DNA of 44,090 bases from Phocaeicola intestinalis (GTDB lineage Bacteria; Bacteroidota; Bacteroidia; Bacteroidales; Bacteroidaceae). The notes under the pieces were generated by a model. The model had not been told where the DNA came from. It ran no database searches and saw only the letters and a list, made by a program, of their open reading frames with translations. The DNA lies in NCBI RefSeq assembly GCF_014837065.1, contig NZ_JACSPP010000028.1:1-44090 (forward strand), in the 5' to 3' direction. Positions 25,720 through 32,445 of this stretch are shown here, piece by piece (the stretch's first letter is position 1; the number at the start of each line of letters is the position of its first letter). The translations under genes were made by a program, and so were the position numbers.

Positions 25720-25895
25720 ATTTCTTGCAGCAAAGATAGTTGTTTTTCCGAATGATCGCGCAAGGCGGCCCCTGAAGGGGCTTGGTTGCCTGTGAAAAAA
25801 TCTTCCTCTTGCTGGCGCAAGAGCGTATTTTTTCACGGCAAGCCTTGCAGCAATCATCGGAAAACGAACTGGGGAACGCACAAGAAATAAGAATG
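25720..25895. repeat. Very long imperfect palindrome with internal hairpins
   Basis: Outer arms: ATTTCTTG near 25720 with CAAGAAAT near 25883, then TTTTTCCGAATGATCGCGCA (from 25743) facing GCAATCATCGGAAAAC (to about 25868), and GCAAGGC facing GCCTTGC. Inside are a GCCCCTGAAGGGGC hairpin and a strong inner stem, GTGAAAAAAT...CTCTTGC with GCAAGAG...ATTTTTTCAC. The whole ~175 bases fold as one branched structure between the integrase and the sigma-like gene. Possible roles are a structured leader RNA, a recombination or transfer site, or a regulator site. Confidence 0.7.
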
Positions 25896-25939
25896 CCTAC
25901 CCACGGGCAGGCCATGTATAACTCAATAAATGGAAGATT

Positions 25940-26494
25940 ATGGAAGCGAACAATGTGGAAAAAAGGTTCAATGACTGGTTTACGGTGTCTTATGACAGGT
26001 TAAGAAATCTCGTTGGCAGATACGGGGCACTGGATGAGGACAATTTTCATGACACTTATCTGTTTGTAAGAAAGCAGGTGCTGAATCCGGAAAGGGAAAT
26101 AACGGATTATGAAGCATACTTTATCGGGTGTTACAGGAAAGCGTTCATGGCCAAGTTCAGGCTGGAAAGCAAATATGCCCATCCGGATGAATATTTCTTT
26201 CTTCGATGTGGGGAAGATGAGGATTTCCTTTCTCCGGATGACCTGAACAGCTGTGAAAAACTGGTGAAGGACATTCTTAACTTTATCAGAAGAAAGTTCT
26301 CCTATCAGGAATACAGGATGTTTACGTTGCGTTTTTATGAATCAGACTTTTCATTCAAGGCGTTGGGTGAATGTATGGGTATATCGGCAAGTACCATTTC
26401 AGGAAAAGTAAACACGATCATGGATACAGTACGGTCAAACCGGGGATTTTCATGGAGAAGCCAGATGCTGGCAGTAGAAGGATTCATATCCTAA
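25940..26494 (+). CDS. Sigma-70-like helix-turn-helix protein of the island
   Basis: 184 residues. Residues about 20-90 resemble a sigma region 2-like helical domain (FNDWFTVSYDRLRNLVGRYG...YFIGCYRKAFMAKFR). The C-terminus has a region 4-like helix-turn-helix (FSFKALGECMGISASTISGKVNTI). ECF-like regulators of this size often sit next to integrases in Bacteroides elements. It may control island genes; the long palindrome lies just upstream of its start. No anti-sigma partner is seen. Confidence 0.65.
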   Translation: MEANNVEKRFNDWFTVSYDRLRNLVGRYGALDEDNFHDTYLFVRKQVLNPEREITDYEAYFIGCYRKAFMAKFRLESKYAHPDEYFFLRCGEDEDFLSPDDLNSCEKLVKDILNFIRRKFSYQEYRMFTLRFYESDFSFKALGECMGISASTISGKVNTIMDTVRSNRGFSWRSQMLAVEGFIS

Positions 26495-26532
26495 TCCGTT
26501 AGTTTATTTTATCATCTTTAAAATAGAAACTT

Positions 26533-26925
26533 ATGGCACTGATAGTATACAACAAGGAGAACTCACGTCCGCAGCAGGTAGTTTATCAGGGGAAGCGGAC
26601 AATTAATATGGACAGCAAGGGAACGGTTTACCTGTCAAAGACAATGTCTATTGAACTGGGGATTCTCGGTGGAGGACGGGTTAATTTCGCACACGATGAG
26701 GATACGGGAGAATGGTATATCTGCCATACGACAGACAAGGACGGGTTCACTGTATGGAAAGATAAAAGGTGTGCCAGATTCTCTGCCGGATTCATCGTCA
26801 GAAGAATCATGCTTCAGGCAAAAGTGGAAAGGAAGACCGTACAGTTTATGATTGCCAAAGCTCCCATAGAGGTGGGAGGTACAGTATATTACAAGATTCT
26901 GCTTTCCAATCCGATTTTCAAATAG
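26533..26925 (+). CDS. Conserved-looking small protein of unknown function
   Basis: 130 residues, 38 bases after the sigma-like gene, so likely in the same transcript. Rich in beta strands, no signal peptide or membrane segment. It contains KGTVYLSKTMSIELGI, reminiscent of AbrB/SpoVT swapped-hairpin proteins (SKGTVYLSK...LGI), though that fold is only a guess. No enzyme motif seen. It is the last intact gene before a long AT-rich stretch. Confidence 0.6.
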   Translation: MALIVYNKENSRPQQVVYQGKRTINMDSKGTVYLSKTMSIELGILGGGRVNFAHDEDTGEWYICHTTDKDGFTVWKDKRCARFSAGFIVRRIMLQAKVERKTVQFMIAKAPIEVGGTVYYKILLSNPIFK

Positions 26926-27050
26926 GCAGAAGAAGGTGGCTCAGAAAGATCCATTATCAGATAATGGTGATGGATTTTTCCAGGCTATGTTGTTCAGATT
27001 TTTACATCATACTATTTGGAGCATTAGGATATTGTTTGGTCAGGGCATTA

Positions 27051-27120
27051 TGTTGTTGTGTTATCATGTTATTGTAATGTTATGTTATTAGGGTGGTATG
27101 TTGTTGTGTTATTATGTTAT
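27051..27120 (+). repeat. Two 22-bp direct repeats 48 bp apart
   Basis: TGTTGTTGTGTTATCATGTT+AT at 27051-27072 recurs at 27099-27120 with one C/T change. The interval is built from similar TGTTATTA-like words. Possibly iteron-like protein-binding sites or just low-complexity sequence. Confidence 0.5.
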
Positions 27121-27473
27121 CAGGGTATTACACTATTGCAATATCACAACAGAGTTTATTTTATACACACGCTGATTATCAATATATTACAATTTTCATT
27201 AAGCAGCGCATACAACTTTACTATAACAATCTACATACTATTATATGATACAGATTGATATGTAATATCTGTAAATCAGGATGCCATAGTACAATACAGC
27301 ATAAAAACTTTCAATATTGAATATTTAAATTTCGGCAAATAACTAAATATCAGGCACTCCATTCACACAATATTCAACTCTGCATACAGGTTTGTCACAA
27401 ACAAACTGATATTTACATTTTTCATCAGGTAAATACGACTCTATTTTATAGCTATAAATGGGCATAGAGCCAC
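27121..27473. other. AT-rich intergenic stretch
   Basis: No ORF with protein character and no strong hairpin is visible. The sequence is strongly AT-rich compared with the chromosomal part of the window. Confidence 0.5.
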
Positions 27474-27600
27474 AATCCACTTTAAGTGGATTTTCTGTTC
27501 AAACGAACAGAGCAAGTTGTGTTTTTGTCCGACAGAAAGTATTCTGTCAGACAAAAACCAACTTGCCCTCCCTCACGTTCGGGGGATTTTCCTCCAAAGT
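27474..27600. other. Cluster of cruciforms resembling a mobilisation origin (oriT-like)
   Basis: Three hairpins in a row: AATCCACTT/AAGTGGATT (27474-27492), CTGTTC/GAACAG (27495-27510), and a large one in which 27512-27537 pairs with 27542-27566 (one bulge, one mismatch; GTTTTTGTC...GACAAAAAC). CCCTCCCTCACGTTCGGGGG follows directly. Large hairpins ahead of a GC-rich nick-like block are the look of oriT sites in Bacteroides mobilisable elements, and I recall similar blocks before mob genes. No relaxase gene follows here, so if it is an oriT it is an orphan. Confidence 0.4.
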
Positions 27601-27749
27601 CGGAAATTTCAAACTGTTATCTATATACCCGTAAGCTATTAATATAAAATTATAGGAACAATAAAAAGGAATGATTTCAGAAAATATGAGACCAAAAACT
27701 ACAAACTATTGTACAAGAAATGTTAGTTGTAGCGACTTTAAGGAAGTAA

Positions 27750-27830
27750 CAATTTGTATTTTTACACAACACTGCCGAGGAAGAAGAAAACAAACGCCAG
27801 TTCAAACTCTTCGGTGAAGAGAATCAATGA
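27750..27830 (+). pseudogene. Possible C-terminal remnant of a lost gene
   Basis: From about 27774 the frame reads TAEEEENKRQFKLFGEENQ then stop (TGA 27828-27830). It has coding-like composition, unlike the surrounding AT-rich sequence, but no start. It may be the tail of a mobilisation or DNA-handling gene deleted between the oriT-like site and here. Confidence 0.3.
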
Positions 27831-28291
27831 TATTCATTATAGTTTTTGAATCTGTAACACAATCAATTTAAGATTGGTGTATACTTGGATATTTCCTTGT
27901 ATACCTTTTTTTATGTCCTTTGCTTTCTTTTCCCTTCTATTCCATATAAACATGATTCTTCCTGATACCTCCAACATTTACTACAAATGTTGGTGATACC
28001 CCTAATTGTTATTGCTTCCTCTGCAGGATTGTATGTACTAATTGAAAATAGGGCCACTTTAGATTTTTTAAGATTACAATAAAATTGGACAACTATCCAT
28101 TTTTCTGAATAATTTTTTGTATTTCTTTGAGCCTGTATAACTGTCTGTTCATATTTACAAAAAAGCCTTATGTATAAGCCAGTTTACCATTGTAGCAATC
28201 AATACCTTAGTGTATCCTTTAACCATGTACATACTTATTATCTTTTTGTTTTTATACAATAGTTTTCATTGTTGCCTCTTCTTTTTATGCA
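27831..28291. other. AT-rich stretch without a recognisable gene
   Basis: I see only a small hairpin, CAACATTT-actac-AAATGTTG (27972-27992), and no coding signal. Confidence 0.5.
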
Positions 28292-28777
28292 ATGGTCTGT
28301 TTTTTTTATTCTATGGTGGCTCACTTTTCAGTTATTATATACACCGTCAGAAAAGAGGTCTTGAAATATAAGAAGCTGGCGATCCGGACTTCACATACCA
28401 ATGCCTGGCTAAGACAGATTGCAGACGCAGATCCAGAGAAGTCACTGTATAAAAACCATATCACGACAGGAACCACCATTGACGGAAAATGTATCAGACT
28501 GAGCACCATCGAAAAGTATTGCGGCTACATGGTGATGGAGTGTTTCAGGGAAGCCTTCAAGAAGAAGGAGAAGTATTCAAGCTGCAGATTTGACTTTTGC
28601 GGCTATGACGGTACACTATGGTGTGAACCTCGTGAGGACGGTGACATGGCAGCAGGCTTTATGAAGGAATACCGAAATACCGGGAACGGCTATTATTACC
28701 TGCTTATCAATGACAATACCATGATAGGCTATGACATTGACAGACTCATTTTCCCTATCCTTTGTATCAAGGTATAA
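28292..28777 (+). CDS. Hypothetical protein, N-terminus possibly altered
   Basis: 161 residues. From about residue 24 (KYKKLAIRTSHTNAWLRQIADADPEKS) the sequence is compact and coding-like, ending in GYDIDRLIFPILCIKV. The first 23 residues (FFYSMVAHFSVIIYTV) come from AT-rich sequence and look like read-in rather than a true N-terminus. It may be a gene that lost its original start, or translation may begin further in. No function recognised. It heads a row of small plasmid/ICE-like genes, several of them broken. Confidence 0.55.
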   Translation: MVCFFYSMVAHFSVIIYTVRKEVLKYKKLAIRTSHTNAWLRQIADADPEKSLYKNHITTGTTIDGKCIRLSTIEKYCGYMVMECFREAFKKKEKYSSCRFDFCGYDGTLWCEPREDGDMAAGFMKEYRNTGNGYYYLLINDNTMIGYDIDRLIFPILCIKV

Positions 28778-28826
28778 AGGATAGGGTATGATAAACCCAA
28801 TTATACAACACTAAAATTTCTATCTT

Positions 28827-29144
28827 ATGAAACCGGAAATAATTATCCAGCAAGGCTTGAAAAGCGCCAATATATTGCTTAAGAATGCACAGCAGAGAGC
28901 TGCAGAACTTGACCACCTGAAGGGAGAGCTTGTATTAATCACAGATGCAAACGGCAAGGCCTTCAAAGGCTTTTTCAGGAATGTTGAGTTCATCATCTTG
29001 GGCAACAGGATTACCGCCAGATATACAGTCAGCCATATTCTTGAATGTAACGGCTTTATAATGCCATCTGAACATACTGACGAAGTATATGATGCGGTGG
29101 ATATACGCAAGACATCCTACAAGAACTACAGATATAAAGTTTAA
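28827..29144 (+). CDS. Small hypothetical protein
   Basis: 105 residues. A helical N-terminus (IIQQGLKSANILLKNAQQRAAELDHL) is followed by beta-rich sequence (GELVLITDANGKAFKGFFRNVEFIILGNRITARYTV). No known motif. It starts 49 bases after the previous gene, with an A-rich leader typical of Bacteroides. Probably intact. Confidence 0.6.
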   Translation: MKPEIIIQQGLKSANILLKNAQQRAAELDHLKGELVLITDANGKAFKGFFRNVEFIILGNRITARYTVSHILECNGFIMPSEHTDEVYDAVDIRKTSYKNYRYKV

Positions 29145-29163
29145 CCCTATAAATCACATTGAC

Positions 29164-29364
29164 ATGAAAACAAAACTCTCACCTTATACAATCGCTTCAA
29201 ACTGTACTGACCTTACTGACATCCGCGATGGTATCAATGAAATCCAGGATGAAATGAAAAGGCTTGTTTCAGAAGGAAAGAATGTTCCGTCTTTCTTCTA
29301 CTCCAGGTTGTCAAAACTCCAGACCAAGAGAAAAAAATATGAACAGAAAACCAGGTTCACATGA
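29164..29364 (+). CDS. Small coiled-coil hypothetical protein
   Basis: 66 residues from the ATG at 29164. Mostly helical and charged (DIRDGINEIQDEMKRLVSEGK, KLQTKRKKYEQK). An in-frame start at 29089 would overlap the previous gene and lacks similar composition. Its last codons overlap the next (frameshifted) gene by 4 bases (ATGA). Confidence 0.55.
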   Translation: MKTKLSPYTIASNCTDLTDIRDGINEIQDEMKRLVSEGKNVPSFFYSRLSKLQTKRKKYEQKTRFT

Positions 29365-29604
29365 ATGTGACCATCCGTTTCTTCATAGACGAGGAAACTC
29401 TTACAATGGCTGTACGCCATTGCCTGCACTTCCAGATAGAGCCATCTTTTCCGAACGTAAAAAAAGGCCATCAGGAATGCAGTCCTGAACAACGGCAAAT
29501 CCATCATAGATTTTCCGGAATCCTGGAGTGATGACCTCATGGATGTTGAGAATGAGAAGGTAAATGAGGTATTGAAGAAGATACGGACACAGTTTGGTCT
29601 CTAG
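29361..29604 (+). pseudogene. Small gene frameshifted in an A7 run
   Basis: The reading starts MNVTIRFFIDEETLTMAVRH...FPNVKK. At the seven-A run (29459-29465) the frame then leads to an early stop. Removing one A restores NVKKAIRNAVLNNGKSIIDF and continues in frame to TAG at 29602-29604 (DVENEKVNEVLKKIRTQFGL), giving about 80 residues. One A too many explains everything: slippage, decay, or a sequencing error. No function recognised. Confidence 0.65.
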
Positions 29605-29611
29605 CAATTTT

Positions 29612-29819
29612 ATTTCCCTTTGGTGAATCTGTAAACTATTATTCAATAGTTGTTGATTTTGACTACATCTGTGAAATCAGCATGGTATCTGTACATGCCA
29701 CAGAATCGACAAACGAGGAGTGTATCAGCTTTATCGATGTCCTTAAAGATTCAAACCGTCATAATCTTAAGGAAGCCGGCAGCTACTACAATGCCAAGAA
29801 AATCGTAGCTACTTCTTGA
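29612..29819 (+). pseudogene. Start-less coding remnant
   Basis: One frame is open from before 29612 (FPFGESVNYYSIVVDFDYI...) through an internal ATG at 29682 to TGA at 29817-29819. The only ATG leaves 45 residues (MVSVHATESTNEECISFIDV...), and coding-like sequence exists upstream of it. A +1 shift just before the stop would add LLLEYASGHKG. It looks like a small gene that lost both ends. Confidence 0.45.
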
Positions 29820-29871
29820 ATATGCTTCAGGTCATAAGGGATAAAATAAAACAACTTTAATATTGAATAGC

Positions 29872-30177
29872 ATGGCAAGAGACGCACAGAAATATGCAGG
29901 TTGCTGGTATTGTGACAATATAATTGCCCCTCCTGAACAGGTAAGTCTGCTGCATCTTGGTTACCCCAGATGTTTTGTTCTCGTTTCTAACAGTGAGGAT
30001 TTCTACTTCTCCACCTTTGAATAATTTCTTCACTACTCAAAGGTCAACTGGCTGAATCCCTCAGGCAAAGGGACTCCTGAAGAACAGCGTGAGGTTCTGG
30101 AACTACTCTGGGACTTTTCCATAGAACAGGAAGAAGAGGAAGATAGACTTTCTAAAGAACGTGGTTATGACCTATAG
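29872..30177 (+). pseudogene. Small gene with an internal stop codon
   Basis: The frame reads MARDAQKYAGCWYCDNI...DFYFSTFE, TAA at 30022-30024, then continues in the same frame as FLHYSKVNWLNPSGKGTPEE...LSKERGYDL and TAG at 30175-30177. Reading through the stop gives 101 residues with uniform character, so a single base change (such as CAA to TAA) fits. Contains a CWYC pair. Function unknown. Confidence 0.65.
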
Positions 30178-30507
30178 AGCGCATAGTTCTAAAAAAACTA
30201 CTTCTGTTTTTATTTGAATATTAATTATAGAATCCATTGGTTAGCCTAATTACTTTTACCCATGGCATTCTATGTTATTCCTTGTTTTTAGCTATTATCC
30301 TTTGTAATATTCTCATGTCACCCTATTGGTTTTCATCTATAATGTTATAATTGAATGCTTTTGTTCTTAGATAATGTTAAAGCCTATTTATAAGGTCAGT
30401 TTAGATTAAACATGGTGTGTTAAAACTTCATATATAGTATATGGTTTTAAATATATTTATTATATCTTTAGATTATGATATACAATGATAGCTTTTAAAT
30501 TTCTATT
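30178..30507. other. AT-rich leader region before the signalling cassette
   Basis: No gene. A TATCTTTA at 30463-30470 resembles the -7 element, but no TTTG lies at the proper distance upstream. That makes it a weak promoter candidate for the pseudokinase gene that starts at 30508. Confidence 0.45.
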
Positions 30508-31806
30508 ATGTTAGATCTTAAAATAGGACAAAAGATAGAGCTGTCAGATGGCTCTTATGTAAATGTAGTGAAGAAACTTGGTGAAGGTAGCCAGGGTGCT
30601 GTGTATTCTGTAAAGAGTATTTCAGGAGAAATGTATGCTCTGAAATGGTATATTTCTCAGGATATTATTAATAATCAGGATTTCTATAGAAATCTCGAAA
30701 ATAATATCAGACTGGGTTCTCCAGCACCTAGTTTTATATGGCCGCTTAAATTGGCTATTAGGCAATTGGGAAGTTATGGATATATAATGGATTTGTGTCC
30801 TTCTACTTATATTGAGTTTAGTAAGTTTTTCAAGAACTCATTTTTCAAGGATGCTAAGTTCTCATCTCGTCAGGCTCAGATTCATGCAGCTTTGTGTATT
30901 GTTGATGGATTTCGTCATTTACACATTAGGGGATTCTTTTTCTCTAATATTAGTGCTGATATTTTCTTAGTTAATCCAAAAACGGGTAATGTTCGTATTT
31001 TTGCTGATGACAATGTTACTGCAAATAATATTGAGGGTTTTATAAGTGGTACGGTAAAATATATGGCTGCAGAAGTTGTAAATGGTTCGAGGCCAAATAT
31101 CAATAGTGACTTCTTTTCTTTAGCGATAATATTATATCGTATTTTTATGATAGATCATCCTATGGAAGGTAAGCGAACCTTGCAGCCTTGTCTTACAGAT
31201 GAAATACAGAAGAAAGTTTATGGGAATGATATGGTCTTTTGTTGGGATGTAGATTTGGATGTCAATCGCCCGGACAAAATCAATCATAAAAATTCTATCT
31301 ATAACTGGTCCCATTCTCCTCTTTCTTTGAGGCAGATTTTTTCTAAAGCTCTTTCTCAAAGAGCTGTTCTTTATCCGGAACAAAGGGTAAGTGATATTGA
31401 ATGGAAAAACTATCTTCTAAAGCTCAGAGCAAATAGCATCTGTTGTCCGTCGGGATTGCATGATATTTTAGCGGATGAATCAATAGATAAATGTCCACGC
31501 TGTAATCATATCATAGATATGCATAAAATTCCTAGAATTGAATTTAGGGATTTTAGTTATGCTATTACTGATAAGAAGATTTTTTATCTGAATGATTCTC
31601 TTATACCATATGGCTTAGGTGTTGTTTATAAAGGGAAAAACGGTCCTGAAATAGGATTGAAAAATTTATCAGGTGTAACCTGGAGTTTGGAAACTGCATC
31701 TGGTAATATATTGCAAATTAAAGAAGGTGAATGTTTCCCATTACGAAATGGAATGCAAATAGTTTTTAATGGTGTAACTCGTTGTAGGATTGTTTTGGGT
31801 AATTAA
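30508..31806 (+). CDS. Pseudokinase copy of the TerY-P-type Ser/Thr kinase
   Basis: 432 residues, about 90% identical to the kinase at 32446. Kept: glycine loop (LGEGSQGAVYSV, 24-35), beta-3 lysine K46 (YALKWY), the C-lobe, a zinc pair (C312/C313, C329/C332) and the beta-rich C-terminal domain (about 340-430). Lost: the catalytic-loop Asp (N147 here, D147 in the other copy), its metal-binding Asn (I152 versus N152) and the DFG-position Asp (A166 versus D166). The changes cluster at 141-184, while long flanks are identical. Phosphotransfer is unlikely; a regulator or decoy of the sister kinase is more plausible. It is separated from the following genes by 255 AT-rich bases. Confidence 0.85.
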   Translation: MLDLKIGQKIELSDGSYVNVVKKLGEGSQGAVYSVKSISGEMYALKWYISQDIINNQDFYRNLENNIRLGSPAPSFIWPLKLAIRQLGSYGYIMDLCPSTYIEFSKFFKNSFFKDAKFSSRQAQIHAALCIVDGFRHLHIRGFFFSNISADIFLVNPKTGNVRIFADDNVTANNIEGFISGTVKYMAAEVVNGSRPNINSDFFSLAIILYRIFMIDHPMEGKRTLQPCLTDEIQKKVYGNDMVFCWDVDLDVNRPDKINHKNSIYNWSHSPLSLRQIFSKALSQRAVLYPEQRVSDIEWKNYLLKLRANSICCPSGLHDILADESIDKCPRCNHIIDMHKIPRIEFRDFSYAITDKKIFYLNDSLIPYGLGVVYKGKNGPEIGLKNLSGVTWSLETASGNILQIKEGECFPLRNGMQIVFNGVTRCRIVLGN

Positions 31807-31983
31807 TGTTTTGATATATTCACTTATTATAATTACAACTGATAATATTTTTCTTTTATTTGTTTCACTTTGTATATTTATGCTTTTAAAAAGTTGAATG
31901 TATGTAAATTATGCAGAAAAAACTTTGTTTTTGTAGTTGTTATAGTTAACTATATATAAAAGAGTAAAATAGAATGAATTCTT
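31807..31983. other. AT-rich spacer
   Basis: No gene, terminator or repeat recognised between the pseudokinase stop and the promoter at 31984. Confidence 0.5.
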
Positions 31984-32014
31984 TTTGTTATTTATATTTT
32001 ATTACATATCTTTA
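31984..32014 (+). promoter_or_regulatory. Promoter of the TerY-C/kinase operon
   Basis: TTTG (31984-31987), 19 bases, TATCTTTA (32007-32014). One mismatch to TAnnTTTG and ideal spacing. It would start transcription near 32021, 40 bases before the TerY-C gene, making the pseudokinase a separate unit from the rest of the cassette. Confidence 0.6.
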
Positions 32015-32061
32015 TATGGTATTAAATCTTCAAATATTAGTTAATATAAAAATAGTATGTT

Positions 32062-32433
32062 ATGCCTTTCCCTAAATTAGATAAAATAGCCGTTATTTTG
32101 CCTGCTTATTGTCAAAAAACTGGTAAAATGTTTGGTATACGTACCGAACAAATTTCTACAAATAATTGGTTACAAACATGGGCTTTTAAAATGGATGAAA
32201 ATGTCATTCAAAATGAAAAGCTAATTGCAAAAAAGATAAATGGTCATATTGTTTTTGAACAAAATTATAATGGATGTCCATATTGTGGATCAAAAGGATG
32301 GTTTGAATGCAATAATTGCCATAATATTATTTGTTGTGACGATTCTCCTACGGGGTCTTGTCCAAAATGTGGTATTAAAATAAATTCCTTTGTTGAAGGT
32401 TCTACATGGAATTTAGAAGGTGGAGAACATTAA
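32062..32433 (+). CDS. TerY-C-like zinc-ribbon protein
   Basis: 123 residues. An N-terminal part without clear motif (1-65) is followed by a double zinc-ribbon: CPYC (72-75), CNNC (83-86), CC (91-92) and CPKC (100-103). This matches the TerY-C domain, which in TerY-P systems is usually fused to the VWA protein; here it stands alone. It lies between the pseudokinase and the kinase and 12 bases before the latter. Likely a metal-sensing or protein-binding adaptor for the kinase or VWA protein. Confidence 0.72.
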   Translation: MPFPKLDKIAVILPAYCQKTGKMFGIRTEQISTNNWLQTWAFKMDENVIQNEKLIAKKINGHIVFEQNYNGCPYCGSKGWFECNNCHNIICCDDSPTGSCPKCGIKINSFVEGSTWNLEGGEH

Positions 32434-32445
32434 AAGTTTGAAATT

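Noticed and set aside
27058..27258. 66-codon Cys/Leu-rich frame
   Set aside because: It arises from the TGTTATT direct repeats and AT-rich DNA; low-complexity product.
29361..29604. Programmed ribosomal frameshift at A AAA AAG
   Set aside because: The needed shift is +1, whereas AAAAAAG signals promote -1. One surplus A from slippage or error is simpler.
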